Source: Nevskia sp.
GTDB lineage: Bacteria > Pseudomonadota > Gammaproteobacteria > Nevskiales > Nevskiaceae
Direction: 5' to 3'
NCBI GenBank assembly: GCA_028291645.1
Contig: JAQGNU010000019.1
Location: forward strand, 1 to 51,672
DNA length: 51,672 nt
Part shown: piece after piece, positions 15,211 to 23,884 of the stretch
Numbering within the stretch: position 1 is the stretch's first letter
Layout of the letters: every line of letters begins with the position of its first letter
Notes under the pieces: generated by a model
What the model was told of the DNA's origin: nothing
Database searches by the model: none
Seen by the model: the letters and a program-made list of their open reading frames with translations, nothing else
Translations under genes and position numbers: made by a program

Positions 15211-16770
15211 ATGAATGATCTGCGCGTCGCGCTCGTCCTCGCGTCACTGCTATGCAGCACGCTGGCACTCGCCGCACCGGCGCGTGACGGCTTCGTACCG
15301 GACTTGAGCGCGCTCGCCGCAACACCCCGCTTCGCCGGCACCGACGCTGCGGCACTCGACGCTGCCCAGCACACGGTCGCCAACACCGCTTCCAGACATC
15401 AGCCGCTGCAATTCGCGGTCGGTGCAGAGATGCCGCTGGAACTGGCGGATGGCCGCTGGACTGCTGCTGCGGACAACACCGCGATATGGCGTATGCGCCT
15501 TGCATCGTCGGGCGCCAAGCTGATCGCAGTGGGCTTCGCACGCTTGCAGTTGCCGGCCAGCGCACATCTCTATTTGTACGACAGCGCCGGCAACACCGTG
15601 CAGGGCCCATACAGTGCGAGCGATGTGACTGCCGACGGCAGCCTCGTCACGGCCGTCGTGCCCGGCGCGGAAGCGGTGCTGGAAGTACGCGTCGCAGCCG
15701 CCGAGCGCAGCCAGGTACAACTCAAGCTGGCACGCATCTATCACGGCTTTCGCGTGCTCAGCGGTAGCAGCGCTGACAGCGTCGCGGAGACGAGTCCGCT
15801 GACCGGCGACAGCGCCGCCAGTTGCGAAACCAACGTGGTCTGTCCAGCCGGCGACACCTGGCGTGATCCGATCCGCTCGGAAGCCTTGATCCAGATCGGC
15901 AACGGCCCCGGCCTGTTCCTGTGTTCGGGGCAACTGGTCAACAATGTTCGTAGCGACAACGCGCCCTACTTCCTGACCGCGCATCACTGCAATATCGGCG
16001 GCAGTCTGACGACGCCGGCATCGTCGGTGGTGCTGTACTGGAACTATCAGGCGAGCAGTTGCGCCGGCACCAGCGGCAGCCTCAATCAGACCCAAAGCGG
16101 CAGCACGCTGCTGGCGACCGATGCCGGCTCCGACTTCACGCTGATCCAGCTTAACCAAACGCCGCCGTCGAGCTTTCAGGTTTACTACGCCGGCTGGGAT
16201 GCCAGCACCAGCGATATCCCGACCTCCGGTGTGGCCATCCATCAGCCGGAGGCCGACATCAAGAAGATCAGCAGTTTCATTGTGCCGGCGAGCCGTCAGG
16301 CGATCCCACTCGACACCGGCAGCCTGGTGAATCAGACCGTGCAGGCCTGGCAGGTATCGTGGAATTCCGGCATCACCGAAGAAGGTTCGTCCGGCTCGGG
16401 GCTGTGGAATCAGGACCGGCGTATCGTCGGCGTCCTGTCCGGCGGCAACACCGCTTGTGCCAGCGGCACCGCCAGCAGCGGACAAGACTACTTCGGTCGC
16501 CTCGATGTCGCCTGGACTGCAAGCAGCAACAGCAGCGGTCAGCTGAAGGCTTGGCTCGATCCCGACAACAGCGGTGCGCTGTGCATCAACGGGCGCAATC
16601 CGGGTGATGGTGCTGCGGCCACCGGCTGCGGCGCCAGCAGCAGTTCTTCGGGCGGCAGCAGTAGTAGCGGAGGTGGCGGTGGATCGTCGCCAAGCCTGGG
16701 GCTTCTGCTGGCGCCGCTGATCTGGCTACGCCGGCGGCGCAGTGCGCGCCGTTCATCAAGCGCTGCGTGA
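15211..16770 (+). CDS. Secreted trypsin-like serine protease (lysyl-endopeptidase-like) with GlyGly-CTERM-like tail
   Basis: A 519-residue preproenzyme. It has a signal peptide (1-22) and a propeptide/beta-rich region to about 200, then a chymotrypsin-fold domain with catalytic His259 in LTAHHC, Asp308 in GSDFTLIQL and Ser394 in EGSSGSGLW. The Cys-rich layout resembles Achromobacter protease I. After a Ser/Gly linker (475-493), the tail is a hydrophobic stretch (about 494-505) then RRRR, the form of GlyGly-CTERM sorting signals processed by rhombosortase in T2SS-bearing bacteria. ATG 15211 has AGGA 8 bases upstream. No rhombosortase is seen in the window. Confidence 0.88.
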   Translation: MNDLRVALVLASLLCSTLALAAPARDGFVPDLSALAATPRFAGTDAAALDAAQHTVANTASRHQPLQFAVGAEMPLELADGRWTAAADNTAIWRMRLASSGAKLIAVGFARLQLPASAHLYLYDSAGNTVQGPYSASDVTADGSLVTAVVPGAEAVLEVRVAAAERSQVQLKLARIYHGFRVLSGSSADSVAETSPLTGDSAASCETNVVCPAGDTWRDPIRSEALIQIGNGPGLFLCSGQLVNNVRSDNAPYFLTAHHCNIGGSLTTPASSVVLYWNYQASSCAGTSGSLNQTQSGSTLLATDAGSDFTLIQLNQTPPSSFQVYYAGWDASTSDIPTSGVAIHQPEADIKKISSFIVPASRQAIPLDTGSLVNQTVQAWQVSWNSGITEEGSSGSGLWNQDRRIVGVLSGGNTACASGTASSGQDYFGRLDVAWTASSNSSGQLKAWLDPDNSGALCINGRNPGDGAAATGCGASSSSSGGSSSSGGGGGSSPSLGLLLAPLIWLRRRRSARRSSSAA

Positions 16771-16955
16771 TCCGCAGTAGGCCTGCTCGGCAACTGCGAC
16801 TGCGTTCGTCGGCGTCGCCCACTGATCTCGCATTGAGCAGAGTTGCCCACGCAGTCAGCGGCATTCTGGAAGCCATCCGCGCCAGTCGAAAGCTTTAACA
16901 TTCACGCTTTCGCGCCGCGGCTGGATTGGCGGCGTCGCCCGCATGGAGAAACCAT

Positions 16956-19070
16956 TTGAAATTTCCCACCCGCCTCGCCCGCTTCGGCGCGCCTGCGCTC
17001 ATCGTCGCTACCGTTTTGCTTATGAACATGCCCGCCGCTATCGCTGACTCCGCCGCCACGCGCGGTTTTACCGCCAAGGACTTGGTGATGCTGGATCGCG
17101 CCTCCGATCCACGCCTGTCGCCCGATGGGCGCCGGCTCGCCTTTCAATTACGCGAAACCGATTACGCCGCCAACAAGGGCCTCAATAGCCTGTGGCTGAT
17201 CGATTTGGAAAACAAAACCGCGCAGCCGCGCCGGCTGACCGCTGCGGACAAGAATTCCACCACGCCGCGCTGGTCGGCCGATGGCCGCGCGCTGTATTTC
17301 CTCAGCACGCGCTCCGGCAGTTCGCAGGTCTGGAAGCTCGATCTCGATGGCGGCGAAGCGCAAGCCGTTACGAAGTTGCCGCTCGATGTCGGCGCGTTCG
17401 TGCTATCGCCCGACGGACATCATCTGCTGGTCTCGCTGGAAGTCTTTACCGATTGCGCGACGCTGGCCTGCAGCAAGCAGCGCCAGGATGAAAAAGCCGC
17501 GCAGAAAACCACCGGCGTGCTGTACGACAAGTTGTTCGTGCGTCACTGGGATACCTGGTCCAATGGCACCCGCGCGCAGTTGTTTGCGCTGGCGCTCGAT
17601 GCGCACGGTTTCGCGGCCGATGCCGAGCCGCTGTGGCTGAGCAAGGGCATCGATGGCGACGTGCCGTCGAAACCGTTCGGCGGCGACGATGAACTCGTGT
17701 TCACAGCGGATAGCGCCAGCGTGATTTTCAGCGCGCGCATCGCCGGCAAGACCGAACCCTGGAGCACCAACTTCGATCTCTATCGCGTGCCGGTGACGGG
17801 TGCGCAGGCGGCGGAAAACCTGACCGCCGGCAATCTCGCCTGGGATGCCGGCCCGGCGGTATCGCCCGACGGCAAGACACTGGCTTATCGCGCGATGAAA
17901 CGGCCCGGTTTCGAAGCGGATCGCTTCGGCATCATGTTGAAAGATCTCGCCAGCGGCAGCACGCGCGAACTGGCCGCCGACTGGGACCGCTCTGCCGACA
18001 GTCTGATCTGGTCGGCCGACGGGAAGACGCTCTATACCAGCGCCGACGATCTTGGCCAGAAACCGGTGTTCGCGATCGACGTCGCCAGTGGCAAGGTGAA
18101 GCAGCTCAGCGGCGCCGGTCATGTCAGCAGCTTCGACGTGCGCGGCAAGACCTTGGTCTATGCACTCGACTCGCTCACTTCACCGGCGCAGCTGTTCAAA
18201 GCCTCGACCAGTGGCGCCGACGTCCAGCAGCTGACCCAGATCAACGCCGACAAACTGGCCGGCGTCGGTTTCGGCGCGGCCGAGCAATTCAGCTTCAGCG
18301 GCTGGAACGGCGCAACCGTGCATGGCTACGTCGTCAAGCCGGCGAACTTCGAAGCCGGCAAGAAATATCCGGTGGCGTTCATCATTCACGGCGGTCCTCA
18401 GGGCAGCATGGGCAACGATTTCCACTACCGCTGGAATCCGCAGACCTATGCCGGCGCCGGCTTCGCCGTGGTGTTCATCGACTTCCACGGCTCCACCGGT
18501 TACGGCCAGGCCTTTACCGATGCGATCAGCGGCCATTGGGGCGATCGCCCGCTGGAAGATCTGCAGAAAGGCTGGGCGCATGCGCTGGCGCAGTATCCGT
18601 TCCTCGACGGCACGCGCGCTGCGGCCCTCGGCGCCAGCTATGGCGGCTACATGATCAACTGGATCGCCGGTAACTGGGCAACGCCGGCATCCGGTGCTTG
18701 GCGTGCATTGATCTGTCATGACGGCGTATTCGACAACCGCATGATGGCCTACTCGACCGAAGAACTCTGGTTTGACGAGTGGGAGAACCAGGGCACTGCG
18801 TACGACAAGCCGCAGAACTACGAACAGTTCAATCCGGTGAATCATGTCGCCGCATGGAAGGTGCCGATGCTGGTGATCCACGGCGGTATGGATTTCCGCA
18901 TTCCGCTGGAACAGGGCCTCGGCGCATTTACCGCACTGCAGCGTCGCGGTATCGCCAGCGAGTTCCTGTATTTCCCCGATGAGAATCACTGGGTCCTGAA
19001 GCCGCAGAACAGCGTGCAATGGCACGAGACTGTACTGGCCTGGCTGCAGAAATGGACCGCTGCAAACTGA
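16956..19070 (+). CDS. S9-family prolyl-oligopeptidase-like peptidase, exported
   Basis: A 704-residue protein with an N-terminal signal/anchor (about 12-31), a beta-propeller built of WD-like repeats (DPRLSPDGRRLAF, TPRWSADGRALYF and similar, about 45-440), and a C-terminal alpha/beta hydrolase. The catalytic triad is Ser561 in GASYGGY, Asp646 in GGMDFR and His678 in DENHWV. It cleaves short peptides, probably in the periplasm, as dipeptidyl or acylaminoacyl peptidases do. TTG 16956 is chosen because GGAGA lies 6 bases upstream and the next codons give the signal sequence; a TTG at 16926 has no such site. A strong terminator follows. Confidence 0.92.
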   Translation: MKFPTRLARFGAPALIVATVLLMNMPAAIADSAATRGFTAKDLVMLDRASDPRLSPDGRRLAFQLRETDYAANKGLNSLWLIDLENKTAQPRRLTAADKNSTTPRWSADGRALYFLSTRSGSSQVWKLDLDGGEAQAVTKLPLDVGAFVLSPDGHHLLVSLEVFTDCATLACSKQRQDEKAAQKTTGVLYDKLFVRHWDTWSNGTRAQLFALALDAHGFAADAEPLWLSKGIDGDVPSKPFGGDDELVFTADSASVIFSARIAGKTEPWSTNFDLYRVPVTGAQAAENLTAGNLAWDAGPAVSPDGKTLAYRAMKRPGFEADRFGIMLKDLASGSTRELAADWDRSADSLIWSADGKTLYTSADDLGQKPVFAIDVASGKVKQLSGAGHVSSFDVRGKTLVYALDSLTSPAQLFKASTSGADVQQLTQINADKLAGVGFGAAEQFSFSGWNGATVHGYVVKPANFEAGKKYPVAFIIHGGPQGSMGNDFHYRWNPQTYAGAGFAVVFIDFHGSTGYGQAFTDAISGHWGDRPLEDLQKGWAHALAQYPFLDGTRAAALGASYGGYMINWIAGNWATPASGAWRALICHDGVFDNRMMAYSTEELWFDEWENQGTAYDKPQNYEQFNPVNHVAAWKVPMLVIHGGMDFRIPLEQGLGAFTALQRRGIASEFLYFPDENHWVLKPQNSVQWHETVLAWLQKWTAAN

Positions 19071-19111
19071 TGCGGCATCGCGGCTAAGCGCCGTGCATTC
19101 AGGTCTGCAGC

Positions 19112-19148
19112 AGCGGACGCTTCCTTAGCTAAGGAGCGTCCGCTTTTT
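19112..19148 (+). terminator. Rho-independent terminator after the S9 peptidase
   Basis: AGCGGACGCTTCCTTAG pairs with CTAAGGAGCGTCCGCT, a stem of about 16 bp with a single T/A-type internal mismatch, followed by a T run (19144-19148). Confidence 0.92.
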
Positions 19149-19245
19149 ATTGCGCGTTCTCTTCAGGCTGCCGTTGGCAGCAGCAACACACACCGTACAA
19201 TCGAGCCGACAAGCGATCGCCGTTATAAATTCGGGGGAGACAAGC

Positions 19246-20025
19246 ATGAACGATCAGACATCGCGGCTGCCGGCTATCGATGCGCCGCCGTTGTCGCTGC
19301 TGCTGCTGGAAGCGCGCGCGCTGGCGGAGTGGCCGCGCTTTCGTCTGCAGACGATGTCGCTGCATGACTTGCCGCGTGGCGACGATCACGCAGTGATGAT
19401 CATTCCCGGCTTCGGTGCCAGCGATGCGACGACGCGACCTTTGCGTCGCGCACTCACGCGACTCGGTTATACCGTCTGCGGTTGGGAACAGGGTCGCAAT
19501 CTCGGCATGCGGCCCGCGGTGAAAAACGCGCTCGCCCTGCGTCTGCAAAAACTGCATGCGCGACACGGCAAGATCAGTTTGATCGGCTGGAGTCTCGGCG
19601 GCGTTTTCGCGCGCGAACTTGCGCGCCATCACCCGGAAAGCGTGCGCGCGGTCTATTCATTGGGCAGTCCGATCAACGGTAGGCCCGACGCGAACAACAT
19701 GAATGTGCTGTTCCGAATCGCCAATCGCGGCCGCCCGGTAGCGCTCGACGTCGATGGTTTTTTGCGTCGGCGCATCGCACCGCCAGTGCCGTGCATCGCG
19801 ATTTTTTCCAAGCGCGATGGCATCGTTGCCTGGCAATGCTGCATGGAAGAAAGCGCGCCGAATACTGAAAACATTGAGGTCCACGGCAGTCACTTCGGTT
19901 TGGTGTGCAATCGCGAAGTGCTGCGTGTGCTGGCCGAGCGATTGCCGCGACTGCCGCCCAAAATCATTTCGACGCCGACCGCGCGTGCCACTCGCCGGAA
20001 AAATCCGACACCGGCACCGGAATGA
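19246..20025 (+). CDS. Alpha/beta hydrolase, lipase/esterase-like
   Basis: A 259-residue hydrolase. The oxyanion segment is IIPGFGASD (52-60), the nucleophile elbow is GWSLGG with Ser116, a likely acid is Asp204 region (SKRDGIV), and the His is in HGSHFGL near the end. The fold matches membrane-independent lipases or PGAP1-like esterases. There is no signal peptide. The last 25 residues are basic and Pro/Thr-rich. GGGGGAGA before ATG 19246 is a strong ribosome site and decides the start over the longer frame at 19150. Substrate unknown. Confidence 0.82.
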   Translation: MNDQTSRLPAIDAPPLSLLLLEARALAEWPRFRLQTMSLHDLPRGDDHAVMIIPGFGASDATTRPLRRALTRLGYTVCGWEQGRNLGMRPAVKNALALRLQKLHARHGKISLIGWSLGGVFARELARHHPESVRAVYSLGSPINGRPDANNMNVLFRIANRGRPVALDVDGFLRRRIAPPVPCIAIFSKRDGIVAWQCCMEESAPNTENIEVHGSHFGLVCNREVLRVLAERLPRLPPKIISTPTARATRRKNPTPAPE

Positions 20026-20160
20026 GCCGAACTCGCCCAAGCAAGAATCGCGCGCACTACATCTTGTGTTTTTTTTTGAGCTTTGCCACTATGGGCTGTG
20101 GCTGAACGATTGCCAGCGGTGGGCGTTGGCAAACCGGTCACTTCTAATGGGGAGGTTCCC

Positions 20161-20262
20161 ATGGCTGCTGCGAAGAAAAAAGCTGCGAAGAAAGTCGCGA
20201 AGAAGGCCGTTAAGAAGGTTGCCAAGAAAGCTGTCAAGAAGGCTGCAAAGAAGAAAAAGTAG
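20161..20262 (+). CDS. 33-residue lysine-rich histone-H1-like micropeptide
   Basis: A short frame made only of Met1, Ala, Val and Lys: 17 of 33 residues are lysine, arranged as KKxx/KKAV repeats with a period of about four, so one helix face would be entirely cationic. It has a near-ideal ribosome site GGGGAGG (20149-20155) six bases before ATG and its own perfect terminator at 20285, which argues for a real gene. Codons mix AAG and AAA, so it is not a simple DNA slippage tract. It resembles the C-terminal tails of bacterial H1-like proteins (AlgP/Hc1 type). A DNA-, RNA- or polyanion-binding role is inference. Confidence 0.8.
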   Translation: MAAAKKKAAKKVAKKAVKKVAKKAVKKAAKKKK

Positions 20263-20284
20263 GGGCTCGCAAAGCCCTGACTTA

Positions 20285-20315
20285 GGCTCGGCGCCCCAGA
20301 CGCCGAGCCTTTTTT
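20285..20315 (+). terminator. Rho-independent terminator after the lysine-rich peptide
   Basis: GGCTCGGCG, 7-base loop, CGCCGAGCC, followed by TTTTTT. A perfect 9-bp stem. Confidence 0.93.
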
Positions 20316-20369
20316 AATGTCTCGAATGCTACGATTTACGTAGCAGACCACTTTCCACCAGCAGCACAC

Positions 20370-21350
20370 CTAGGCAGCGATTGGCAGCGCCAGCCTGCAG
20401 AAGTATTCCAATACCGCGGCACGCTGCAGTGCAGCACGGTCGAGCCGGTTCACCGACTGCCAGAACGCGGTGCTGTCGGGATGATCGGCGCAGTACCACT
20501 GGATATGCTTGCGCGCGATGCGCGCACCCTGCATCTCGCCGTAAAGCTCGTAGAGCGCGTCAAGATGCTCCAGCAACCACGCCCCGACCTGCTCCGGCGC
20601 TGGCTGCGTCAGCGTTTCGCCGGTCGCTAGGTAATGCGCGATATCGCGGAAAATCCACGGCCGCCCGAGCGCAGCGCGACCGATCATCAGACCATCCGCA
20701 TCGGTCTCCGCCAATACTTGCCGCGCTTTCTGTGGTGTATCGACGTCGCCGTTCGCCAGTACCGGAATTCGCACTGCGCGTTTGATCGAAGCGATGGTTT
20801 CGTATTCAGCCGCACCGTTGAAATGATCGTCGCGGGCACGTCCATGCACCGCAAGGGCGGCGATGCCGGCATCTTCGGCGATGCGCGCGATCGTCAGCGC
20901 ATTGCGCTCTGCGCGCGACCAGCCGGTACGAATCTTCAGCGTCACCGGTACTGATACCGCTGCGACGACTGCGCGGCAGATGCGCTCGACCAAGGCTTCG
21001 TCGCGCATCAAGGCGCTGCCGGCGTCGGCCTTGCAGACTTTCTTTGCCGGGCAGCCCATGTTGATGTCGATGATCTGCGCGCCGAGCGCGACGTTGTGAC
21101 GCGCCGCCTGCGCCAGCAGCGTCGGGTCGTTACCGGCGATCTGCACCGAGATCGGGCCCGGCTCATCGTGATGATCCATCCGCGTGCGCGATTTCTCGGT
21201 ATTCCAAAAGCGCGCGTCGCTGATCGTCATTTCAGACACGGCGAGACCTGCACCGAGCTTGCGACAAAGCGTGCGGAACGCGCGGTCGGTGACGCCGGCC
21301 ATTGGCGCCAGCACCAGCGTGGGCGAAATTGAATGGGGACCGATCTGCAT
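20370..21350 (-). CDS. dusB: tRNA-dihydrouridine synthase, DusB type
   Basis: An FMN-dependent enzyme reducing specific uridines in the tRNA D-loop. Of 326 residues, the N-terminal TIM barrel opens with the family pattern LVLAPMAGVTDRAFR (12-26). The catalytic Cys100 is in NMGCPAKKVC, and the phosphate-binding strands NGDVD and MIGRAALGRPWIF follow. The C-terminal helical tRNA-binding domain is from about 245. MQIGPHSI at the start is DusB-like. In many gammaproteobacteria fis follows dusB, but here no fis is adjacent. ATG 21350 is preferred to 21422 by family length. It is divergent from the AI-2E-type gene. Confidence 0.9.
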   Translation of the reverse strand: MQIGPHSISPTLVLAPMAGVTDRAFRTLCRKLGAGLAVSEMTISDARFWNTEKSRTRMDHHDEPGPISVQIAGNDPTLLAQAARHNVALGAQIIDINMGCPAKKVCKADAGSALMRDEALVERICRAVVAAVSVPVTLKIRTGWSRAERNALTIARIAEDAGIAALAVHGRARDDHFNGAAEYETIASIKRAVRIPVLANGDVDTPQKARQVLAETDADGLMIGRAALGRPWIFRDIAHYLATGETLTQPAPEQVGAWLLEHLDALYELYGEMQGARIARKHIQWYCADHPDSTAFWQSVNRLDRAALQRAAVLEYFCRLALPIAA

Positions 21351-21448
21351 CGCCCATTGTCGCCGATCGGCCGACGTCGGCGGCAGACGGGGACAGCCGC
21401 GCAGCAGACCTCTATCATGCACTTCACCTCAAGCGACTTCAGCGACGC

Positions 21449-22525
21449 ATGAATCGAACGCCCGATGCCGATGCAGGCCCAACCGGCACCGCATTGGTGC
21501 CCACCAGCAACGACGCTGTCGTCCCCCTGACGGCCGCCGACTATATTTCTTGGGCCGGCGTGCTGCTGGCAATGCTGCTGGTGTTCGAATTGAAGTTGCT
21601 GTCGGCGCTGATCGCCGGCCTGCTGGTGCACGAGCTGGTGCATGCCTTGGCCGGAAGGCTACGCCGCGGCATTTTCAGCAGCGGCGCCGCCAAGCAGGCG
21701 GCTGCGATCATGATTGCGGTGCTGGTGATCCTGCTGGTCGCCGCAACGGTATTCGGCACGGCGGCGGCGTTGCGGCATGGGTCCATCGGCCTGCCGGAAC
21801 TGTTCCAGAAACTCGCGGAAATCATCGATAACTCGCGCGAGCATCTGCCGCCGGCACTGCTCAACTATCTGCCGAACGACGCCGAGGATCTGCGCCGCGC
21901 GATCGTCGATTGGCTGCGTCGGCATTCGAGCACGCTGCAGGGCGCGGGCGAAAAGGCCGCGCGCGTCTCGGCACACATTCTGGTCGGCATGGTGTTGGGC
22001 GCCTTGCTGGCGCTGCGTGGTGAATCGGGCGATGTCGCGCGGCGTCCGCTGTCGCTCGCAATCGGCGGCTACGCAGCGCGCCTGGCGACGTCGTTCCGCC
22101 GCGTGGTGCTGGCGCAAGCCTGGATCGCAACGCTGAATACGTTCTTCACCTGGATGTATCTCGGCGTCGCGCTGCCGCTCGCCGGTGTTCACTTGCCGCT
22201 GACCAAAAGCATGATCGCGATCACCTTCTTCGCCGGACTGATTCCAATTCTCGGCAATCTGGTGTCGAACAGCATCATCGTTATCGTCAGCTTCAATGAG
22301 TCGCTGCCGGTCGCGGCGATCTCGCTGGCGTTCCTGATGGGCGTGCACAAGCTCGAATACTTTCTGAACGCGCGCATCGTCGGCTCCAGAATCCAGGCGC
22401 ATGCCTGGGAAATCCTGCTGGCAATGCTGTTGATGGAATCCGCGTTCGGGCTGGCCGGCGTGGTCGCCGCACCGATCTTCTACGCGTTTATCAAACAGGA
22501 ATTGGCCAGCAAACATCTCATCTGA
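21449..22525 (+). CDS. AI-2E family (PerM/TqsA-like) membrane permease
   Basis: A 358-residue polytopic inner-membrane protein: two TM helices at about 33-65, a third near 82-100, a soluble helical segment (105-175), then about five TM helices to the end. The segment ITFFAGLIPILGNLVSNSIIV (given as a landmark, residues about 258-278, first half ITFFAGLIPILGN) is the family signature. Members include autoinducer-2 exporters and Na+/H+ antiporters, so the substrate cannot be named. ATG 21449 follows a 98-base divergent gap with dusB. The unknown 22573 gene follows at 47 bases and may be co-transcribed. Confidence 0.85.
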   Translation: MNRTPDADAGPTGTALVPTSNDAVVPLTAADYISWAGVLLAMLLVFELKLLSALIAGLLVHELVHALAGRLRRGIFSSGAAKQAAAIMIAVLVILLVAATVFGTAAALRHGSIGLPELFQKLAEIIDNSREHLPPALLNYLPNDAEDLRRAIVDWLRRHSSTLQGAGEKAARVSAHILVGMVLGALLALRGESGDVARRPLSLAIGGYAARLATSFRRVVLAQAWIATLNTFFTWMYLGVALPLAGVHLPLTKSMIAITFFAGLIPILGNLVSNSIIVIVSFNESLPVAAISLAFLMGVHKLEYFLNARIVGSRIQAHAWEILLAMLLMESAFGLAGVVAAPIFYAFIKQELASKHLI

Positions 22526-22572
22526 ACCGCGCCGCCTGCGCTGCCAGGTTCGCTACATTTTCCATTTCGACG

Positions 22573-23577
22573 ATGACCGAACCATCCCTCCCAGCCACGG
22601 CACCGCAAGCGCACGAGTTTGCCGAGCAGTTGATCGAGCAATTGCTGGCCGATCTCGACGGCCTGTTGTTCGAGGACCGCAGGCCGGTGATCGCAGCCGG
22701 CACTTTACTGCGCGATGCCGCCGCAGCCGGCGCCGCGCGCGGTGCCTTATGGCTGCTGCTGGTCCATGCGGCTTTGAATGCACATGGTCGGCTGGTCTTC
22801 GGCGACGACGAAACGCCGCCGGCAGTGACTTCGCCAAGCGCAATCGAGGCGGCCTTGCTGCAGCTACTGCCACGGGCGCAGGCGCAGCTAGCGGCGCTAC
22901 GCGCGCACGCAGAGCGGCTGCGTCACTACGTCGCGCTCGCCGAGCGCGCACGCGAGCCGTCGGAAGTGGCGATCGAACGCGCCATCGTGCGCCTCTACCA
23001 AGGACTCGGCAGCGGCGACGAAACGCTCGGCGGCCGCGGTCTGATCGAACTGCGTTCGCTGGCGGTTTATCTCGATGCCACTGCCAGCGCGATCGACCTG
23101 CAGGCAAACGCCGCGGAACCGGTGCAGGTCATTCGTCCGGATCGGTTTCACGATTACTTTCTGCGTTTCAACGAATCGGCGCAAACACCGGCGACGGCAG
23201 CCGGCGAGCGCGCTGTCGCCGCGTTGTCACGCGAGGGCCGTATCAGTGCGCTCGTCACGCGCGACGAACATCCGCTGGAAGTCGCCGAACGCGAGTTGCG
23301 CGCACATATCGGCGACGATGTTGACCTGCAGGATCACAGCCTGCTGCGCATCAAGGCCCTGCTCGCATTTATCGAACAGCTGCGGCGTGATCCGGCCGGC
23401 AACACGCTGCTCGGCAATCCGCTCGACGACTTGACCGCGCACAGCAGCCTGGTCGTTGCCGCGGCTACTGCACCATTGCTGATCGGCGGCGAATTCAACT
23501 TCGCGGTGATGGCGCAGCTCGCGCGCTTCAACCTGACGCTGCTCAGGCAACAGACATTGAGATCGCAGCTACATTGA
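22573..23577 (+). CDS. Conserved-looking cytoplasmic protein of unknown function
   Basis: A 334-residue, helix-rich protein with high Ala/Leu/Arg content, no signal peptide and no TM segment, and no motif that I recognise. Features seen: an amphipathic N-terminal region (15-60), a coiled-coil-prone Arg/Ala helix at about 100-130, a central RPDRFHDYFLRFNE, and a hydrophobic segment AAATAPLLIGGEFNFAVMAQ near 295-315. Codon use matches the core neighbours. It follows the AI-2E-type permease on the same strand at a short distance, so a shared transcript is likely, but no function follows from that. Confidence 0.65.
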   Translation: MTEPSLPATAPQAHEFAEQLIEQLLADLDGLLFEDRRPVIAAGTLLRDAAAAGAARGALWLLLVHAALNAHGRLVFGDDETPPAVTSPSAIEAALLQLLPRAQAQLAALRAHAERLRHYVALAERAREPSEVAIERAIVRLYQGLGSGDETLGGRGLIELRSLAVYLDATASAIDLQANAAEPVQVIRPDRFHDYFLRFNESAQTPATAAGERAVAALSREGRISALVTRDEHPLEVAERELRAHIGDDVDLQDHSLLRIKALLAFIEQLRRDPAGNTLLGNPLDDLTAHSSLVVAAATAPLLIGGEFNFAVMAQLARFNLTLLRQQTLRSQLH

Positions 23578-23884
23578 GCACAGTCTGCGGAAGCAGGCAA
23601 TACGACCGTGCGTAATGCAAATCGGCTACCGAAATTGATCGTCACGACCATGCGCGCTGATTCCCGCAGCGTTTGAAATCACTTTCTTCGAGCACCTTTG
23701 TTGCAGTGCACCCAACGCACTGGCGGACGAACTCCCCCAGTGCACCGCAATCGCTCATGTCGCAGGCGATTGCCGACCATCTTAGGGCAAGCCTCAATCT
23801 GCTTGACCACGCATCACCAGTGGGTGAAAGATGGGGAGTACGGCTTGCAGGGGACGCAGGCCCATCCGAACTAAGGGAGTCATC
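23578..23884 (+). other. Intergenic leader before the S8-type protease
   Basis: About 307 bases without a gene. The last 100 hold a candidate structured leader (23787-23848) and the ribosome site GGGAG before ATG 23885. Nothing convincing is seen in 23578-23780. Confidence 0.5.
23787..23848 (+). promoter_or_regulatory. Candidate structured 5' leader RNA
   Basis: GCAAGCC (23787-23793) and GGCTTGC (23842-23848) form a perfect 7-bp outer stem enclosing a hairpin where CATC/GATG and TCACC/GGTGA stack around a 4-base AGTG loop. It ends about 37 bases before the protease start. No known riboswitch class fits well. Confidence 0.3.

Noticed and set aside
20069..20090. T-run and TATGGG before the lysine-rich peptide as a sigma-70 promoter
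   Set aside because: The best -35/-10 pair has a 20-base spacer, too long to claim; no better pair is visible.
23785..23866. Resemblance to a GEMM-I (cyclic-di-GMP) riboswitch: AGGGCAAGCC and GGGGACGCAGGCC
   Set aside because: The two pieces are about 55 bases apart rather than separated by a short GNRA hairpin, and the second GEMM helix with its tetraloop receptor is not found.
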